IMG/VR virus record: IMGVR_UViG_3300025156_000001
Span: 1-64,000 of that record
Origin: a virus
Length of the DNA stretch: 64,000 bases
Strand: one strand, 5' to 3'
The translations under genes and the position numbers were made by a program. Below, in pieces: positions 22,906 to 31,783 of the stretch (position 1 is the stretch's first letter; each line of letters begins with the position of its first letter). The notes under the pieces were generated by a model. That model was not told the origin of the DNA. It did no database searches and worked only from the letters and a program-made list of their open reading frames with translations.

Positions 22906-23572
22906 ATGTACAGATTATCTATCAATGGGTATATGGACATATCAATTCATGGGAATATGGGTTATCAATGCACGGATCCGTACCGACATAAGGTTGAAGT
23001 GATAGAATAGGTTCAATCCAATGTCAATCTATGAGATAACCAATACATATACGGTAGTACATGGTACGTAGTACGTACGTATTCAATGGTATAGATTGAT
23101 ATGTATTTTATACCCTTTAACGTATAGGGTATGTCGTTATTCTGTATAGTTTTGTGATGACAAGTTACCATAAATCCGATATTTTGGGAGGAACCGGAAG
23201 GGGTCGCGCTTATCTTCGAGGCCCATCACCGTGTAAATACTCTAATCTCGCCCTAGTTCATCGGTGCTTGATAGGTACATGTAAGTGGTGACTCCGACTT
23301 ATATACTTTTACTATTTTTTCAGGGCGGGTTATTTAAATATATAATATGGTGTCTATGGAAAAAGGTATGATTCCTTTGGCGTTTAAAAATTTTTTTTGA
23401 AAAAAACGGGAAATTGCCGATTGTCTGCGAAGTAGACAACTTATTAGTAAATCCGTGTAGAATCTGGGTGTGATTTACGTTTTATGTAAAATATATGTGG
23501 GGCCGCTCCGTGGTCTTTATAGGAGGTTCTCACCCGCCCACTCATACTATTGGGGCGGCCCGATTGTGCATA
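22906..23572. other. Non-coding region with hairpins, possible structured RNA
   Basis: No convincing gene. It includes a TATA-like element (GGTTATTTAAATATATAAT near 23330-23348), a T8/A7 palindrome near 23400, and three stems in series: TTGTCT/AGACAA (23421-23439), GTAAATC/GATTTAC (23447-23478) and GGGCCGC/GCGGCCC (23500-23561), the last enclosing CCGCCC/GGGCGG. A GC-rich patch lies near 23190-23225. It could encode an RNA on the plus strand or end the leftward operon above it. Confidence 0.45.
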
Positions 23573-23662
23573 TCAGAGTTCTATAATGTTCCCCTGGGGC
23601 CGCTTGCCTTTTGGCCCAACAACAATAACTTTCTTCTTATCAACATCATAGTAGACAGCCAC
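23573..23662 (-). CDS. 29-aa protein with GTG start
   Basis: AAAGGAGGACTAAAC is one of the best ribosome sites in the window and precedes the GTG at 23662. The peptide is a basic beta-like sequence (DKKKVIVVGPKGKRPQ). Last gene of the leftward 25.3-23.6 kb unit. Function unknown. Confidence 0.55.
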   Translation of the reverse strand: MAVYYDVDKKKVIVVGPKGKRPQGNIIEL

Positions 23663-23664
23663 GT

Positions 23665-23982
23665 TTAGTCCTCCTTTCTTGCCTTTGTACCCATAACTGT
23701 GCCGTTTGTTACTATCCACGTAACAGTTGGGTAAGTCGGACTAGTATCTGGGTAATCCCATTGATACGGATAGAATGGGTATGTCCAATAATCCCCATTG
23801 ACATTTGTGACTTCATTGTCTGGGAATTTAACCTTATCCTTACTATCTACACCGACGACCTTATAATCATCGCCGAGCTGGTCCTGTAGTCTTTCAACTC
23901 GCTGTTCTATACACTTCTCTTTGTCCTTTTCGCCAGAAGTATCGACGAAGAGGACAACAATTTTAGGCTTTTCAAACATCAT
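23665..23982 (-). CDS. Hypothetical protein, 105 aa
   Basis: N-terminal half predicted alpha/beta (KIVVLFVDTSG, a helix with C and Q), C-terminal half rich in Tyr, Trp, Pro and Thr (YWTYPFYPYQWDYP). The second half looks like a surface or structural peptide. It follows the jelly-roll-like gene at 23991 in one unit. Confidence 0.6.
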   Translation of the reverse strand: MMFEKPKIVVLFVDTSGEKDKEKCIEQRVERLQDQLGDDYKVVGVDSKDKVKFPDNEVTNVNGDYWTYPFYPYQWDYPDTSPTYPTVTWIVTNGTVMGTKARKED

Positions 23983-23990
23983 ACAATCAC

Positions 23991-24476
23991 CTACGTTTGT
24001 CTATATCTCAACCAAGCAGTAACAACGTTCGGGGAAGAACTCCCACTAGCCGCCTGCGTTCTAAAATTCAAGTAATCACCATTGCTCAATTCGACCGGTT
24101 GTGAAAGTTCATTGACAGCAGATTGCCCAGTAGAGACCGCCACATTAGCACTGGAGCCCTGGGACACACCATTTATTACGGCTTGGACAGTTGCTGTACC
24201 ACTACCTATACGAAGGGACATAGCCACAATATGACACTCCCACCCCGTAGGTACGTATATGGCCAACCCCCCGTCTGAGGGTGTATTTGCACCATTACCG
24301 AATGCCCACTCATAAGCGTCTGCTGAAAGTGTGGAATTCTCCTCTGCCCATATTGGCACAATATACTCCGATATACCACCCCCACCCCCACCATACGATA
24401 TTTCTTTGGAATCGTCAACTCTACTATAATACATCTTATCATCGGAGTCGTCATATATAACTCTACTTATCCCCAT
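23991..24476 (-). CDS. Putative virion or surface protein with beta-sandwich C-terminus
   Basis: 161 residues. The N-terminal part has a Gly6 linker. The remaining 115 residues are Ser/Thr/Gly/Ala-rich beta strands (GWECHIVAMSLRIGSGTATVQAVING ends within this stretch), like decoration or fibre domains of tailed viruses. It lies downstream of the thrombospondin-like protein in the same leftward unit. ATG at 24476 chosen over GTG at 24485. Confidence 0.6.
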   Translation of the reverse strand: MGISRVIYDDSDDKMYYSRVDDSKEISYGGGGGGISEYIVPIWAEENSTLSADAYEWAFGNGANTPSDGGLAIYVPTGWECHIVAMSLRIGSGTATVQAVINGVSQGSSANVAVSTGQSAVNELSQPVELSNGDYLNFRTQAASGSSSPNVVTAWLRYRQT

Positions 24477-24481
24477 AGTTT

Positions 24482-25282
24482 TCACATTCCGTCATTATCA
24501 GAATCGGTAATATGCCCATCAGTAGAATCCCCATTGCCCATTTCGACACCATCTATAAGCATATCGTCGTCTGTATCCCAATCGTTCGGGTCGAGCCCAA
24601 GAGTTAGCTCCATATTATCCCAGAGCCCATCACCATCTGTATCCGGGTTGTTATAATCTGTGCCCATTGCCATCTCATCAGTATCTGTTATACCGTCGCC
24701 GTCGTCGTCTATATTACCATCACCGTCTCCGTCTCCACTGCCCCCTGGTGCAGGCCCACTACCCCCACCCCCCGTATCCGTCCCACCATTACCAGAACCA
24801 CCTGTACCATCATTTGAGAAGTCCCAAGGCCAAGAATCGTCTGGGTCAAGCACTCCGTCGCCGTCTGTATCTGGGTTATTGGGGTCTGTGGGATTATATA
24901 TCACTTCACCGGTGTCTCTATTTACACCGTACACCCTAAAATACTCATTATAATTGTCATAAGGTGGCTCAACCTGTGAATATGAGGCATATTCTTCGCC
25001 ACCAAAGTAGTCATTGTCGTCTTCCGCGTCATTTGGGTCGTTAGGATTGAGTGAATTGTCAACTTCCCACCCATCTGGAAGGCCATCTCCGTCGGTATCC
25101 CAACAATTTGGGTCCGAACCCGCTAAAAATTCGTCTAAATTGGTCAATCCGTCCATGTCCCCATCGGCATCCCAATCATTATTGTCAAGTGGATTAAGGC
25201 CAAAGGCCGAAAATGATAGGATGAAGATGAAAAGGGACGCAAAAAGCCCCCGGATGGCCAAGTTTTCGAAGATTGTAACCAT
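24482..25282 (-). CDS. Secreted thrombospondin type-3-like Ca-binding protein
   Basis: 266 residues. A signal peptide or membrane segment (LFASLFIFILSFSAFG) covers about 12-28. The rest is a string of D-x-D-x-D-G-x-x-D calcium loops (DADGDMDGLTNLDE, DTDGDGLPDG, DTDGDGVLDPDD, DTDGDGLWDN and others) with a Gly/Ser-rich spacer at about 160-185. Such repeats are common in archaeal and bacterial surface proteins. It may be a virus-encoded cell-surface or virion protein. The protein ends in mid-repeat. GGTGAGAAAA sets the ATG at 25282. Confidence 0.8.
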   Translation of the reverse strand: MVTIFENLAIRGLFASLFIFILSFSAFGLNPLDNNDWDADGDMDGLTNLDEFLAGSDPNCWDTDGDGLPDGWEVDNSLNPNDPNDAEDDNDYFGGEEYASYSQVEPPYDNYNEYFRVYGVNRDTGEVIYNPTDPNNPDTDGDGVLDPDDSWPWDFSNDGTGGSGNGGTDTGGGGSGPAPGGSGDGDGDGNIDDDGDGITDTDEMAMGTDYNNPDTDGDGLWDNMELTLGLDPNDWDTDDDMLIDGVEMGNGDSTDGHITDSDNDGM

Positions 25283-25311
25283 TTTTCTCACCTATATACA
25301 TAATAGACGTC

Positions 25312-25329
25312 TTATTATTTAAAGGTTGT
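25312..25329 (-). promoter_or_regulatory. TATA-type promoter, leftward
   Basis: On the minus strand ACAACCTTTAAATAATAA lies about 30 bases upstream of the 25282 ATG, so the transcript would have a leader of roughly 10 bases. Confidence 0.55.
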
Positions 25330-25356
25330 GGTGCAAACCATGAACAAAGTGCCAAT

Positions 25357-25461
25357 TTAGAACGAACAACGCCCACTCGGGCATGGAATGCCGCAATTCG
25401 GGCAGATATGGTCCTCTACAAAGCATGGCGCGCCGCATAAATAACACTGAGTTGGAGTCAT
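25357..25461 (-). CDS. Zinc-ribbon miniprotein, 34 aa
   Basis: CYLCGAPC and CPNCGIPCPSGRC give eight Cys in 34 residues, enough for one or two zinc sites. GGTGATTAAT precedes the ATG at 25461. First gene leftward from the divergent control region. Confidence 0.65.
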   Translation of the reverse strand: MTPTQCYLCGAPCFVEDHICPNCGIPCPSGRCSF

Positions 25462-25548
25462 ATTAATCACCTGTAGTAAAATTCGACGAAGGGTTGTCCT
25501 AACAGATGTCTACAATCACCGAAAATACATACTACTATATGCTCTCCT

Positions 25549-25564
25549 ATTATTTAAATGTTTC
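25549..25564 (-). promoter_or_regulatory. Archaeal BRE/TATA promoter, leftward
   Basis: Minus-strand GAAACATTTAAATAAT, differing in one base from the promoters at 3600 and 25799. It would drive the 25461 gene and the surface-protein unit. Confidence 0.7.
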
Positions 25565-25573
25565 GTTGAGTGT

Positions 25574-25795
25574 ATTTCCATTGTACAATAGACCCTATCG
25601 GGTACAATATACGTATTGTACAATATGTATATATAGTGCCTATCGGCTCTATTGGGTTATACCCCTTTATACAATATGTACTCCCCCTCCCCCTTATAGT
25701 AATTTAGGTTACTTTACTATATGTACTGAACCTATCGGTATAATACATACTGTACAATATGTATATGGTGCCTATCGGCATCATTGTACAATATA
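25574..25795. repeat. Divergent control region with TGTACA and CCTATCGG repeats
   Basis: Between the two divergent promoters lie four TGTACA sites (25582, 25617, 25751, 25785) and four CCTATCGG elements (near 25593, 25639, 25731 and 25771), often paired with a following (G/T)GTACAAT. The same two elements occur at 3.5-3.83 kb. Probably binding sites for a viral regulator that controls both early and late promoters. Confidence 0.7.
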
Positions 25796-25798
25796 ACC

Positions 25799-25814
25799 GA
25801 AACATTTATATAAT
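25799..25814 (+). promoter_or_regulatory. Archaeal BRE/TATA promoter of the virion operon
   Basis: GAAACATTTATATAAT, identical to the minus-strand promoter at 3600. The ATG of the first virion gene is 20 bases downstream, so the leader is very short or absent. Confidence 0.75.
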
Positions 25815-25834
25815 AGTACGTAGTTATAGGTACT

Positions 25835-26275
25835 ATGGGTAAAGAGTTAGACAAGGCCACGAAGGCTCTGATGAAGTCTGAAGACGTAGACGATTTGAAG
25901 TACGTACTGTCTCTTATAAGGGACGACCCGAGACTTGCCCAGAGATTTGTGAATACGCTCCAGGAAATTGCCCAAGACAATGAGCACAAGTTTTCCACCA
26001 TTGAGCTTGAGATGTTTGCAACGATGAAAATGATATTTGACACCCAAGTATCTGAATTACTAATGGGCAACGATATAGATATAGATGACTATGTAAAGTT
26101 GGGGGCACTTGTAAAGTCTATGTACGAAGTACTAAATAAGTCACTTCAGAATGCCAGAGTTAAAGAGAGGGCGGAGAATGACAAATTGAAGAAGCTTAAT
26201 AAGATGGAGATACCAATGGACGAGGACACAACGGTAACTGTCAAAAGAAAAAAGGCGGAAGTAATAGATGTCTGA
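25835..26275 (+). CDS. terS: Putative terminase small subunit
   Basis: 146 residues, almost entirely helical and highly charged. It sits directly before the large terminase with an 8-base overlap, the usual place of the DNA-recognition subunit. No sequence motif proves the role. First gene of the rightward virion operon. Confidence 0.65.
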   Translation: MGKELDKATKALMKSEDVDDLKYVLSLIRDDPRLAQRFVNTLQEIAQDNEHKFSTIELEMFATMKMIFDTQVSELLMGNDIDIDDYVKLGALVKSMYEVLNKSLQNARVKERAENDKLKKLNKMEIPMDEDTTVTVKRKKAEVIDV

Positions 26276-28169
26276 AGAGTATGTATTCAAATTCGGTATG
26301 TTCAAGACGAACTTCAACTTCGAGAAGCTCATAAGAGATATAAATGTAGCGTATAGTAAACCGACAACGGACATCAGAAGGGAACACAACAAGAAGATAC
26401 TCAAAAAGTTCATGGGCGTATACAATGATATGCTTGACAAATCTAGCAAATATGGGTGGTCGGATAGAGAGGCAATATCGTGGTTCCATACAGAATGTCT
26501 ATCAGACTATGAGTTATTTTGTTTGGCGTATATACGACTAGATAATAATTTACCGATGTTCTCGTCACCGTGGCAATCAGAAGCCGCCAAGTTTATAGAG
26601 GAGTATGAAATAGTTTCTGGGCTCATGTCCAGGAAGGTTGGCAAGAGCGCATTCATGACATCATATATACCGTTCAGGATGATAAATAATGCACCGGAGC
26701 ATGTTGTCGTGTTTGCCCCAACAACTAAACAGCTTATGGTAATGGACGATTTATATAGGGCGATAAAAACATCAGATTTCCTCAAGGGGGAGTGGATTGT
26801 ATTACATGGGCCGATGGATAAGAAGGGAAAACTAGGAAGAGAGGAGATAATCTTCGCTAGGGATTGGGGTACAGGCTCTTGTTGGTCGGATGTTATCGCA
26901 TTGAATCTATCCCAGAATACAGAAGGGGAAACAAAAAGAGGTCAGAAAGGTACATTTTTCCTAGTAGACGAACAGCAGATGGTCAAGGAGGATATATTAA
27001 CCACAGTTATAAACCCCATGATGTCAGATGCTTATTCAGATAAGAAGATGGTTAAGTTCGGAACTCCAAATTTATCTGTCAACCCAAGGGCTGATATAAG
27101 GTGGAGGGATGAGGTAGAATCAGATGAAGTATACATATTAAACTACGATTGGGTTGATGGATTGGTACAGGGGTGTCTCAAAGAGAAATATATGATGCGT
27201 GTATTTAAAGAGCATGGTATACCGTGCCCATTCGGCACTAAGATGGGTATATGCGGAAAGAGAATGTTAAAGGAAGGCGCTAGGTATGATGAGGTTGGTA
27301 ACAAAGTTGTATACCCTGGAGATGAATCATACGACTCGGCGTGGCAATGTGATGATTCGTGTGAGTATTTCAACAAGTTCATAGAAGAACATGGGGCAAA
27401 ATTTGGTAAGTATATGAACCAGACATTCCCGGATGATGTAATGCAAGACGTTGGAGACGAGAAGTTAAGATGGCATATAGCTGGGGTGGCAGGTGAGAAG
27501 TACATTCTGTCGGCTGATGTCGGCGTCCTACAATTTCCCACTCAGATTGGTGTGTTTAGAATAGATAGCGGTGAAGTGGATAGACTCACTATGGTATACT
27601 ACAAAGAGATACCACCACTATCAGTGGCAAAAGACATGGAAGTGGAAGATAACCCGTCCTATGACCCAACAATAGAAGAAATAAAGAAGATATCTCGACT
27701 GTTCAACTCAAATGGCGGTGAGATAGTACAGTATTATATAGATGTCACAAACCAATTACAGTTGGCAAAGGCATTAGTTACTGGGCGAGATGCGTTACCT
27801 AGGAGTCGTGTATTTCAGAATGATACATCTAAGAACAAGGGTGTATATGGTGTATGGAACAGTGGGCCATATAATCACATGATGAAAGCCCATTACCAGA
27901 AGATGCTTATAAATAGGAGGATGAAGACACCGATACTTGACCCATTCTGGTCTAAATTCATAAGAGAACATAAAGAGATAGTTGTAAAACCCACGGAAGA
28001 TGGGCGATATATAAAATACGCCCCACCAAAAGGTAAGACATTCCAAGGCACAATAGATATAGTGGATATGTTTAGTATGGCATCTCTATATCTCCTCGAT
28101 GAATCTGTGAATAGGCCGAGTAAATCAATAGTAATAGCAAATAGGGGTGGTGTATATGTCGCGAGATAA
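26268..28169 (+). CDS. terL: Terminase large subunit
   Basis: 633 residues. Walker A SRKVGKS at 121-127, Walker B with catalytic Glu FLVDEQQ at 231-237, and a RNase H-type nuclease beginning YILSADVGV with Asp417 and a late IVDMFSMA Asp near 600. This is the packaging motor ATPase and headful or cos nuclease. Between the ATPase and nuclease are four Cys (320, 329, 361, 365) that could hold a zinc ion, an uncommon addition. Confidence 0.93.
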   Translation: MSEEYVFKFGMFKTNFNFEKLIRDINVAYSKPTTDIRREHNKKILKKFMGVYNDMLDKSSKYGWSDREAISWFHTECLSDYELFCLAYIRLDNNLPMFSSPWQSEAAKFIEEYEIVSGLMSRKVGKSAFMTSYIPFRMINNAPEHVVVFAPTTKQLMVMDDLYRAIKTSDFLKGEWIVLHGPMDKKGKLGREEIIFARDWGTGSCWSDVIALNLSQNTEGETKRGQKGTFFLVDEQQMVKEDILTTVINPMMSDAYSDKKMVKFGTPNLSVNPRADIRWRDEVESDEVYILNYDWVDGLVQGCLKEKYMMRVFKEHGIPCPFGTKMGICGKRMLKEGARYDEVGNKVVYPGDESYDSAWQCDDSCEYFNKFIEEHGAKFGKYMNQTFPDDVMQDVGDEKLRWHIAGVAGEKYILSADVGVLQFPTQIGVFRIDSGEVDRLTMVYYKEIPPLSVAKDMEVEDNPSYDPTIEEIKKISRLFNSNGGEIVQYYIDVTNQLQLAKALVTGRDALPRSRVFQNDTSKNKGVYGVWNSGPYNHMMKAHYQKMLINRRMKTPILDPFWSKFIREHKEIVVKPTEDGRYIKYAPPKGKTFQGTIDIVDMFSMASLYLLDESVNRPSKSIVIANRGGVYVAR

Positions 28170-28422
28170 CAATGTATATAACGATTGTGTCGTGATAATA
28201 TCTTGGTTCTATAGGAATCAGGGAAAGCATATAAATCTATCACAATGCGAAAGAGACACTGGAATAAGTAGGACAATGATAAAGAGATATATAGATGCAT
28301 ACATTACGTACGATGACTGGTTCCTATATAGGGTCGGCCTATCTATAGGATACAAGGTTATTTACACTGGGCGAGAAGGCGAATACATATGGGTTGAGGA
28401 ACTCTACAACCGAAACCTTTAA
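28156..28422 (+). CDS. Small helix-turn-helix protein
   Basis: 88 residues. INLSQCERDTGISRTMIKRY fits a helix-turn-helix, and the rest is a short beta tail. It overlaps the end of the terminase gene by 14 bases and precedes a promoter. It may regulate late genes or help DNA packaging. Confidence 0.65.
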   Translation: MSRDNNVYNDCVVIISWFYRNQGKHINLSQCERDTGISRTMIKRYIDAYITYDDWFLYRVGLSIGYKVIYTGREGEYIWVEELYNRNL

Positions 28423-28425
28423 ATA
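28412..28425 (+). promoter_or_regulatory. Internal BRE/TATA promoter before portal
   Basis: GAAACCTTTAAATA on the plus strand, overlapping the stop of the HTH gene and about 60 bases before the portal ATG. It may boost head gene expression. Confidence 0.5.
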
Positions 28426-28484
28426 CCTGTTCACAATATATATAATGGGTACTGTTGATACAGTACTTAACCAAGGGTGCCGTT

Positions 28485-29882
28485 ATGGTTAGCAAACAGA
28501 TACCAAAAGCGAAGAAGATTTTCCTCCTATCTGCGGAAGCCGGATGGCTTTCACAGGATAATAGTACAAGGGAGAACTTCGATGTTGGCGATACGACCAA
28601 CGGCGACTATAGAGAGCTAAACCTTTCTGGCGATGAACCATCATACTATGAGGAGCGATACATTGAATATACAGAAAACGAATGGTATTCTTTTCTTATC
28701 GATTATTTAACGGCTTCCCTTTTTTCAGATATTAAATTCAGTGGCCCCGGTAAGGATGATGTTGATAGATTTTTCGACACAGTTTGTCCAGATGGTTTGG
28801 AGCAAATAGTTATGGCTGGGCTTGAAGCTATCCGTGACGGCACCGGATTCATTTATAAGATAAAAGATAAAGGTGGCAAACTATCCCAGATTAAGTATTT
28901 CCCTACATGGGATATGAAAATGAAATGGGAGCATATGCGACCTGTTACTGATGAAGAGGGTAATGAAATAAATTGGGGAGATGGGTTAAGCGACTACGAT
29001 GATGCGAATGCATCCGAAGGCGAAATGAGATGGATTAAGGTTTGGAATGAGGAAACTGGTTCAGAATGGTGGTTCAGAAATTATCCAAGATACTCCGAAG
29101 AAGACTACAAGAATCCATATATGGCTATATTGAGATTAAAACAGTCACATCTAACCCCTTATGGCGTACCTATAGGCAAATCGTGCTTCCATAGTATAAA
29201 AGCACTAAAGGGTGTGAACAGAGATATAGTTGCAGCAATAAAGAAGGTTGCATCAAATATTTTGGTCGTTAGATATGATACTTCTGCATACAATGACTCA
29301 GAGAAGGAGACAGCACTTAAAAATATGGGCGATTCGCTTAAAGGTTTAGAGTCCGCTACCGCGGACGTTATAGTTATGGATAGTTCGCACGATATAGGAT
29401 ATCTATCAAACCTGGAAAATCACTCAGGTGGATACGATGGACGACTACTTAATATAATGGAACATATAGAACCAGTTCTATCTAGTGTGCTATTGAACTA
29501 TCTTGTTGCCCTTGGCATAGTAGAGCAGACGGGTGCAAATAAATCCCTTATAGCTAGGCAGATATCAGAGGGTAGAAAGATGCTTAACCAATATAGGTCT
29601 ATAGTGACTAGACTTATAAAGACGCAGATACTTAGCGATATCACAGATAAAGATGTTGATGTAATATTTGAGACAGCCTTCGACCCAGAATACATTGTAT
29701 TAATGTATCAGGCGGGGATGGTTTCAAGGGAATGGGCACAAGAAAATTTGGATATATCGGACAATGGTGAGACATTCAACGAAGTAAATAACTTACAAAA
29801 TGGCAAGAGTGGAGATTCAAACGACGACGGTATGAGCGGAAAGAGAGAGGAATCACAGTCAGACCCGACAGCGAGTGGATAA
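28485..29882 (+). CDS. Portal protein
   Basis: 465 residues with portal-like layout: N-terminal helical wing, LTPYGVPIGKSCFHSIKALKG before a long helical stem, and a Gln/Asn-rich C-terminal tail. Position after terminase and before the protease fits. It forms the 12-mer DNA channel of the head. The ATG at 28485 follows GGGTGCCGTT. Confidence 0.85.
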   Translation: MVSKQIPKAKKIFLLSAEAGWLSQDNSTRENFDVGDTTNGDYRELNLSGDEPSYYEERYIEYTENEWYSFLIDYLTASLFSDIKFSGPGKDDVDRFFDTVCPDGLEQIVMAGLEAIRDGTGFIYKIKDKGGKLSQIKYFPTWDMKMKWEHMRPVTDEEGNEINWGDGLSDYDDANASEGEMRWIKVWNEETGSEWWFRNYPRYSEEDYKNPYMAILRLKQSHLTPYGVPIGKSCFHSIKALKGVNRDIVAAIKKVASNILVVRYDTSAYNDSEKETALKNMGDSLKGLESATADVIVMDSSHDIGYLSNLENHSGGYDGRLLNIMEHIEPVLSSVLLNYLVALGIVEQTGANKSLIARQISEGRKMLNQYRSIVTRLIKTQILSDITDKDVDVIFETAFDPEYIVLMYQAGMVSREWAQENLDISDNGETFNEVNNLQNGKSGDSNDDGMSGKREESQSDPTASG

Positions 29883-29883
29883 A

Positions 29884-31089
29884 ATGATTGGCAACTTAAG
29901 AGAAATAATAGTAAGGAAATTTAGGTCCGGTAATGTGCCAAAGTGGATGCTCGAACTCAGAGAAGAGGGTATGAGCATCTACGAGATTAGTGATAAAATA
30001 GCACAACTCATAAAGGAGCGGGCTATGGTAAAGTCCGCGGCCGCGGGTGACGAAGACGCAGAAGTGGGGGAGGCATGTTGGACGGAAGCGGCAGAAGCAG
30101 GGGAAGTGGAAGGAGTTTGGATTAGAGGCATGGACACCAAGACAAAGATACGACAGAGGCACGGTGGGAGATTATTTGGTATAGATGAAATTGCACATGT
30201 TGTTGCAATAGACGATTGGAAAAAGAATAGAGAGAAGATAGTTGGACATATAGACCACAATAGGGGCGACAAGAAAGCCGAAGTGGACCTTGGTATAGAA
30301 GATGTTAAGTATGACTTTGGAAATGGATTGTATTTCAAGTTGAACCCGAAAGACCCAGAGATAAGAAAGGGGCTGAGTGAAGGCTATATAAAACCATCTA
30401 TAGAAATAGATTTCTATTCTGATATGGTAAAAGACGATAAGATACTAAAGTATCAACCCACAGGAATTGGACTAATGATAAATGGTAACGCTAGAGGTGG
30501 GGATAATGTTGGGCCAGGAATCCCAGACCCCATAACTAGTATAAGTGCTGAAGGAGGGGAACCTATGCCGAAAGGAAAAGAAGACGACGAAGAAAACGAT
30601 GGAAATAATGAACCTGAGGAACCGGAGAATAATGAACCAGAAGGACCGAAAAACAATGAACCCGAGGAACCAGAAATCAAGCCTGAGGGCACAAAGCCTG
30701 AAGGAGAAAAAAATGGGGACGAAGATGAGGTCGAAAAACTCAGGAAGGAAATAGAGGAAATGAAGAAAGAGCGGGAAGAGCTGCTTAAGTCTGAAAAGAT
30801 AAAGGAAGACCTTGAGAACACTATAAAGAAGCAGATTGCTGCCCAGATTGGTGAAGATTACAAGTACGAGGACAAAACTCTTGACGAGGTTAAGAGGGAC
30901 CTTGAACTTATTAATACATTCTCAAAGAGGCTCACAGATGGTGTGCCTGGGGCTGGTATAGTACCAATTATACCCCCGAGTAAACCGGAAAGGGATGTTG
31001 ATGAGAATGGCATACCTTCTGAAAAATGGTACAAGAAGGTAAACGAAAAGTTTAACACGAGAAAAAAGAGAAAGGAAATTAAGAGGTAG
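29884..31089 (+). CDS. Prohead protease fused to scaffold
   Basis: 401 residues. Residues about 75-220 look like a prohead serine protease: VGHIDHNRG with a candidate His, then GYIKPSIEIDFY with a candidate Ser, then PTGIGLMINGNARGG. A region near 220-280 is Glu/Pro/Asn-rich low complexity with NEPEEPE repeats. A coiled coil near 280-330 and basic tail fit an internal scaffold. Fused protease-scaffolds are known in tailed phages. SD GTGGATAAA before ATG at 29884. Confidence 0.75.
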   Translation: MIGNLREIIVRKFRSGNVPKWMLELREEGMSIYEISDKIAQLIKERAMVKSAAAGDEDAEVGEACWTEAAEAGEVEGVWIRGMDTKTKIRQRHGGRLFGIDEIAHVVAIDDWKKNREKIVGHIDHNRGDKKAEVDLGIEDVKYDFGNGLYFKLNPKDPEIRKGLSEGYIKPSIEIDFYSDMVKDDKILKYQPTGIGLMINGNARGGDNVGPGIPDPITSISAEGGEPMPKGKEDDEENDGNNEPEEPENNEPEGPKNNEPEEPEIKPEGTKPEGEKNGDEDEVEKLRKEIEEMKKEREELLKSEKIKEDLENTIKKQIAAQIGEDYKYEDKTLDEVKRDLELINTFSKRLTDGVPGAGIVPIIPPSKPERDVDENGIPSEKWYKKVNEKFNTRKKRKEIKR

Positions 31090-31094
31090 ATAAT

Positions 31095-31772
31095 ATGACT
31101 GCGTTTACAATTGATGATGCGCCATACGCCGGTGATTACGGCGGGGGGCGACAGATAGCGGTTATCCTATACGAAGGTAGTATGACTGCATATCCTGGCA
31201 GTTCAATGTGGGCCCATGCTGGCGAATCGAAAAACGATTTTGCCAAGTTTGCCGCGCCTGTAGCGAAGGGTGACCTTGTGAAGCTGGTTAGATTTGCATC
31301 TAACAAGTTTGAGACATGTATGGGTAAGTTCGCTGTGGAAAAGGCAGATGCAGATGGAGACCTTGCAATAGGTAGAGTTATTATGGACCCAGTGTACTAT
31401 GGTAATACCATACCTACATCGAATGTCACCATAAACGACTCGGCTACGTTTGCAACTGCTATAGGGAACGGATATTTCAACTACACCACAATCGAACTCT
31501 TCACTGCTGGGCCGATATACCCTGTGCAGTGCGGTGTTGCTGGTAGTGGGAACATAGTTGCCGGAGACAGCGTCGTCTTTGATGTTTCTGATGCCACGTG
31601 GGCATACGGGGATGATGGCGATGTCGCTGACAATGGTGTTTGGGATGATTCGGGGGCGGATACCGGTTCCAATTCAGCAATAGCTGGGTTTATGGCACTG
31701 AATTCTGCCGATACGGATGACGAATACATATTGGTTACTCCAATGTTTGCCCCGGTGAGGCTTGTGGCTTAG
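31095..31772 (+). CDS. Head decoration/stabilisation protein (putative)
   Basis: 225 residues, Gly/Ala/Asp-rich and beta in character, located directly before the capsid gene, where decoration or head-stabilising proteins (gpD or DUF2190-like) usually sit. Segments such as APVAKGDLVKLVRFASN fit a DUF2190-like barrel. Assignment is by context plus loose motif. Confidence 0.65.
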   Translation: MTAFTIDDAPYAGDYGGGRQIAVILYEGSMTAYPGSSMWAHAGESKNDFAKFAAPVAKGDLVKLVRFASNKFETCMGKFAVEKADADGDLAIGRVIMDPVYYGNTIPTSNVTINDSATFATAIGNGYFNYTTIELFTAGPIYPVQCGVAGSGNIVAGDSVVFDVSDATWAYGDDGDVADNGVWDDSGADTGSNSAIAGFMALNSADTDDEYILVTPMFAPVRLVA

Positions 31773-31783
31773 AGGTGATATGA

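Noticed and set aside
23000-23025. GGTTCAATCC resembling a tRNA T-loop
   Set aside because: No T stem, anticodon arm or acceptor pairing can be drawn around it. I saw no convincing tRNA anywhere in the window.
24660-24953. Open frames on the plus strand rich in Ser and Pro opposite the Ca-binding repeat gene
   Set aside because: They are mirror frames of the Asp/Gly repeat codons and have no ribosome site.
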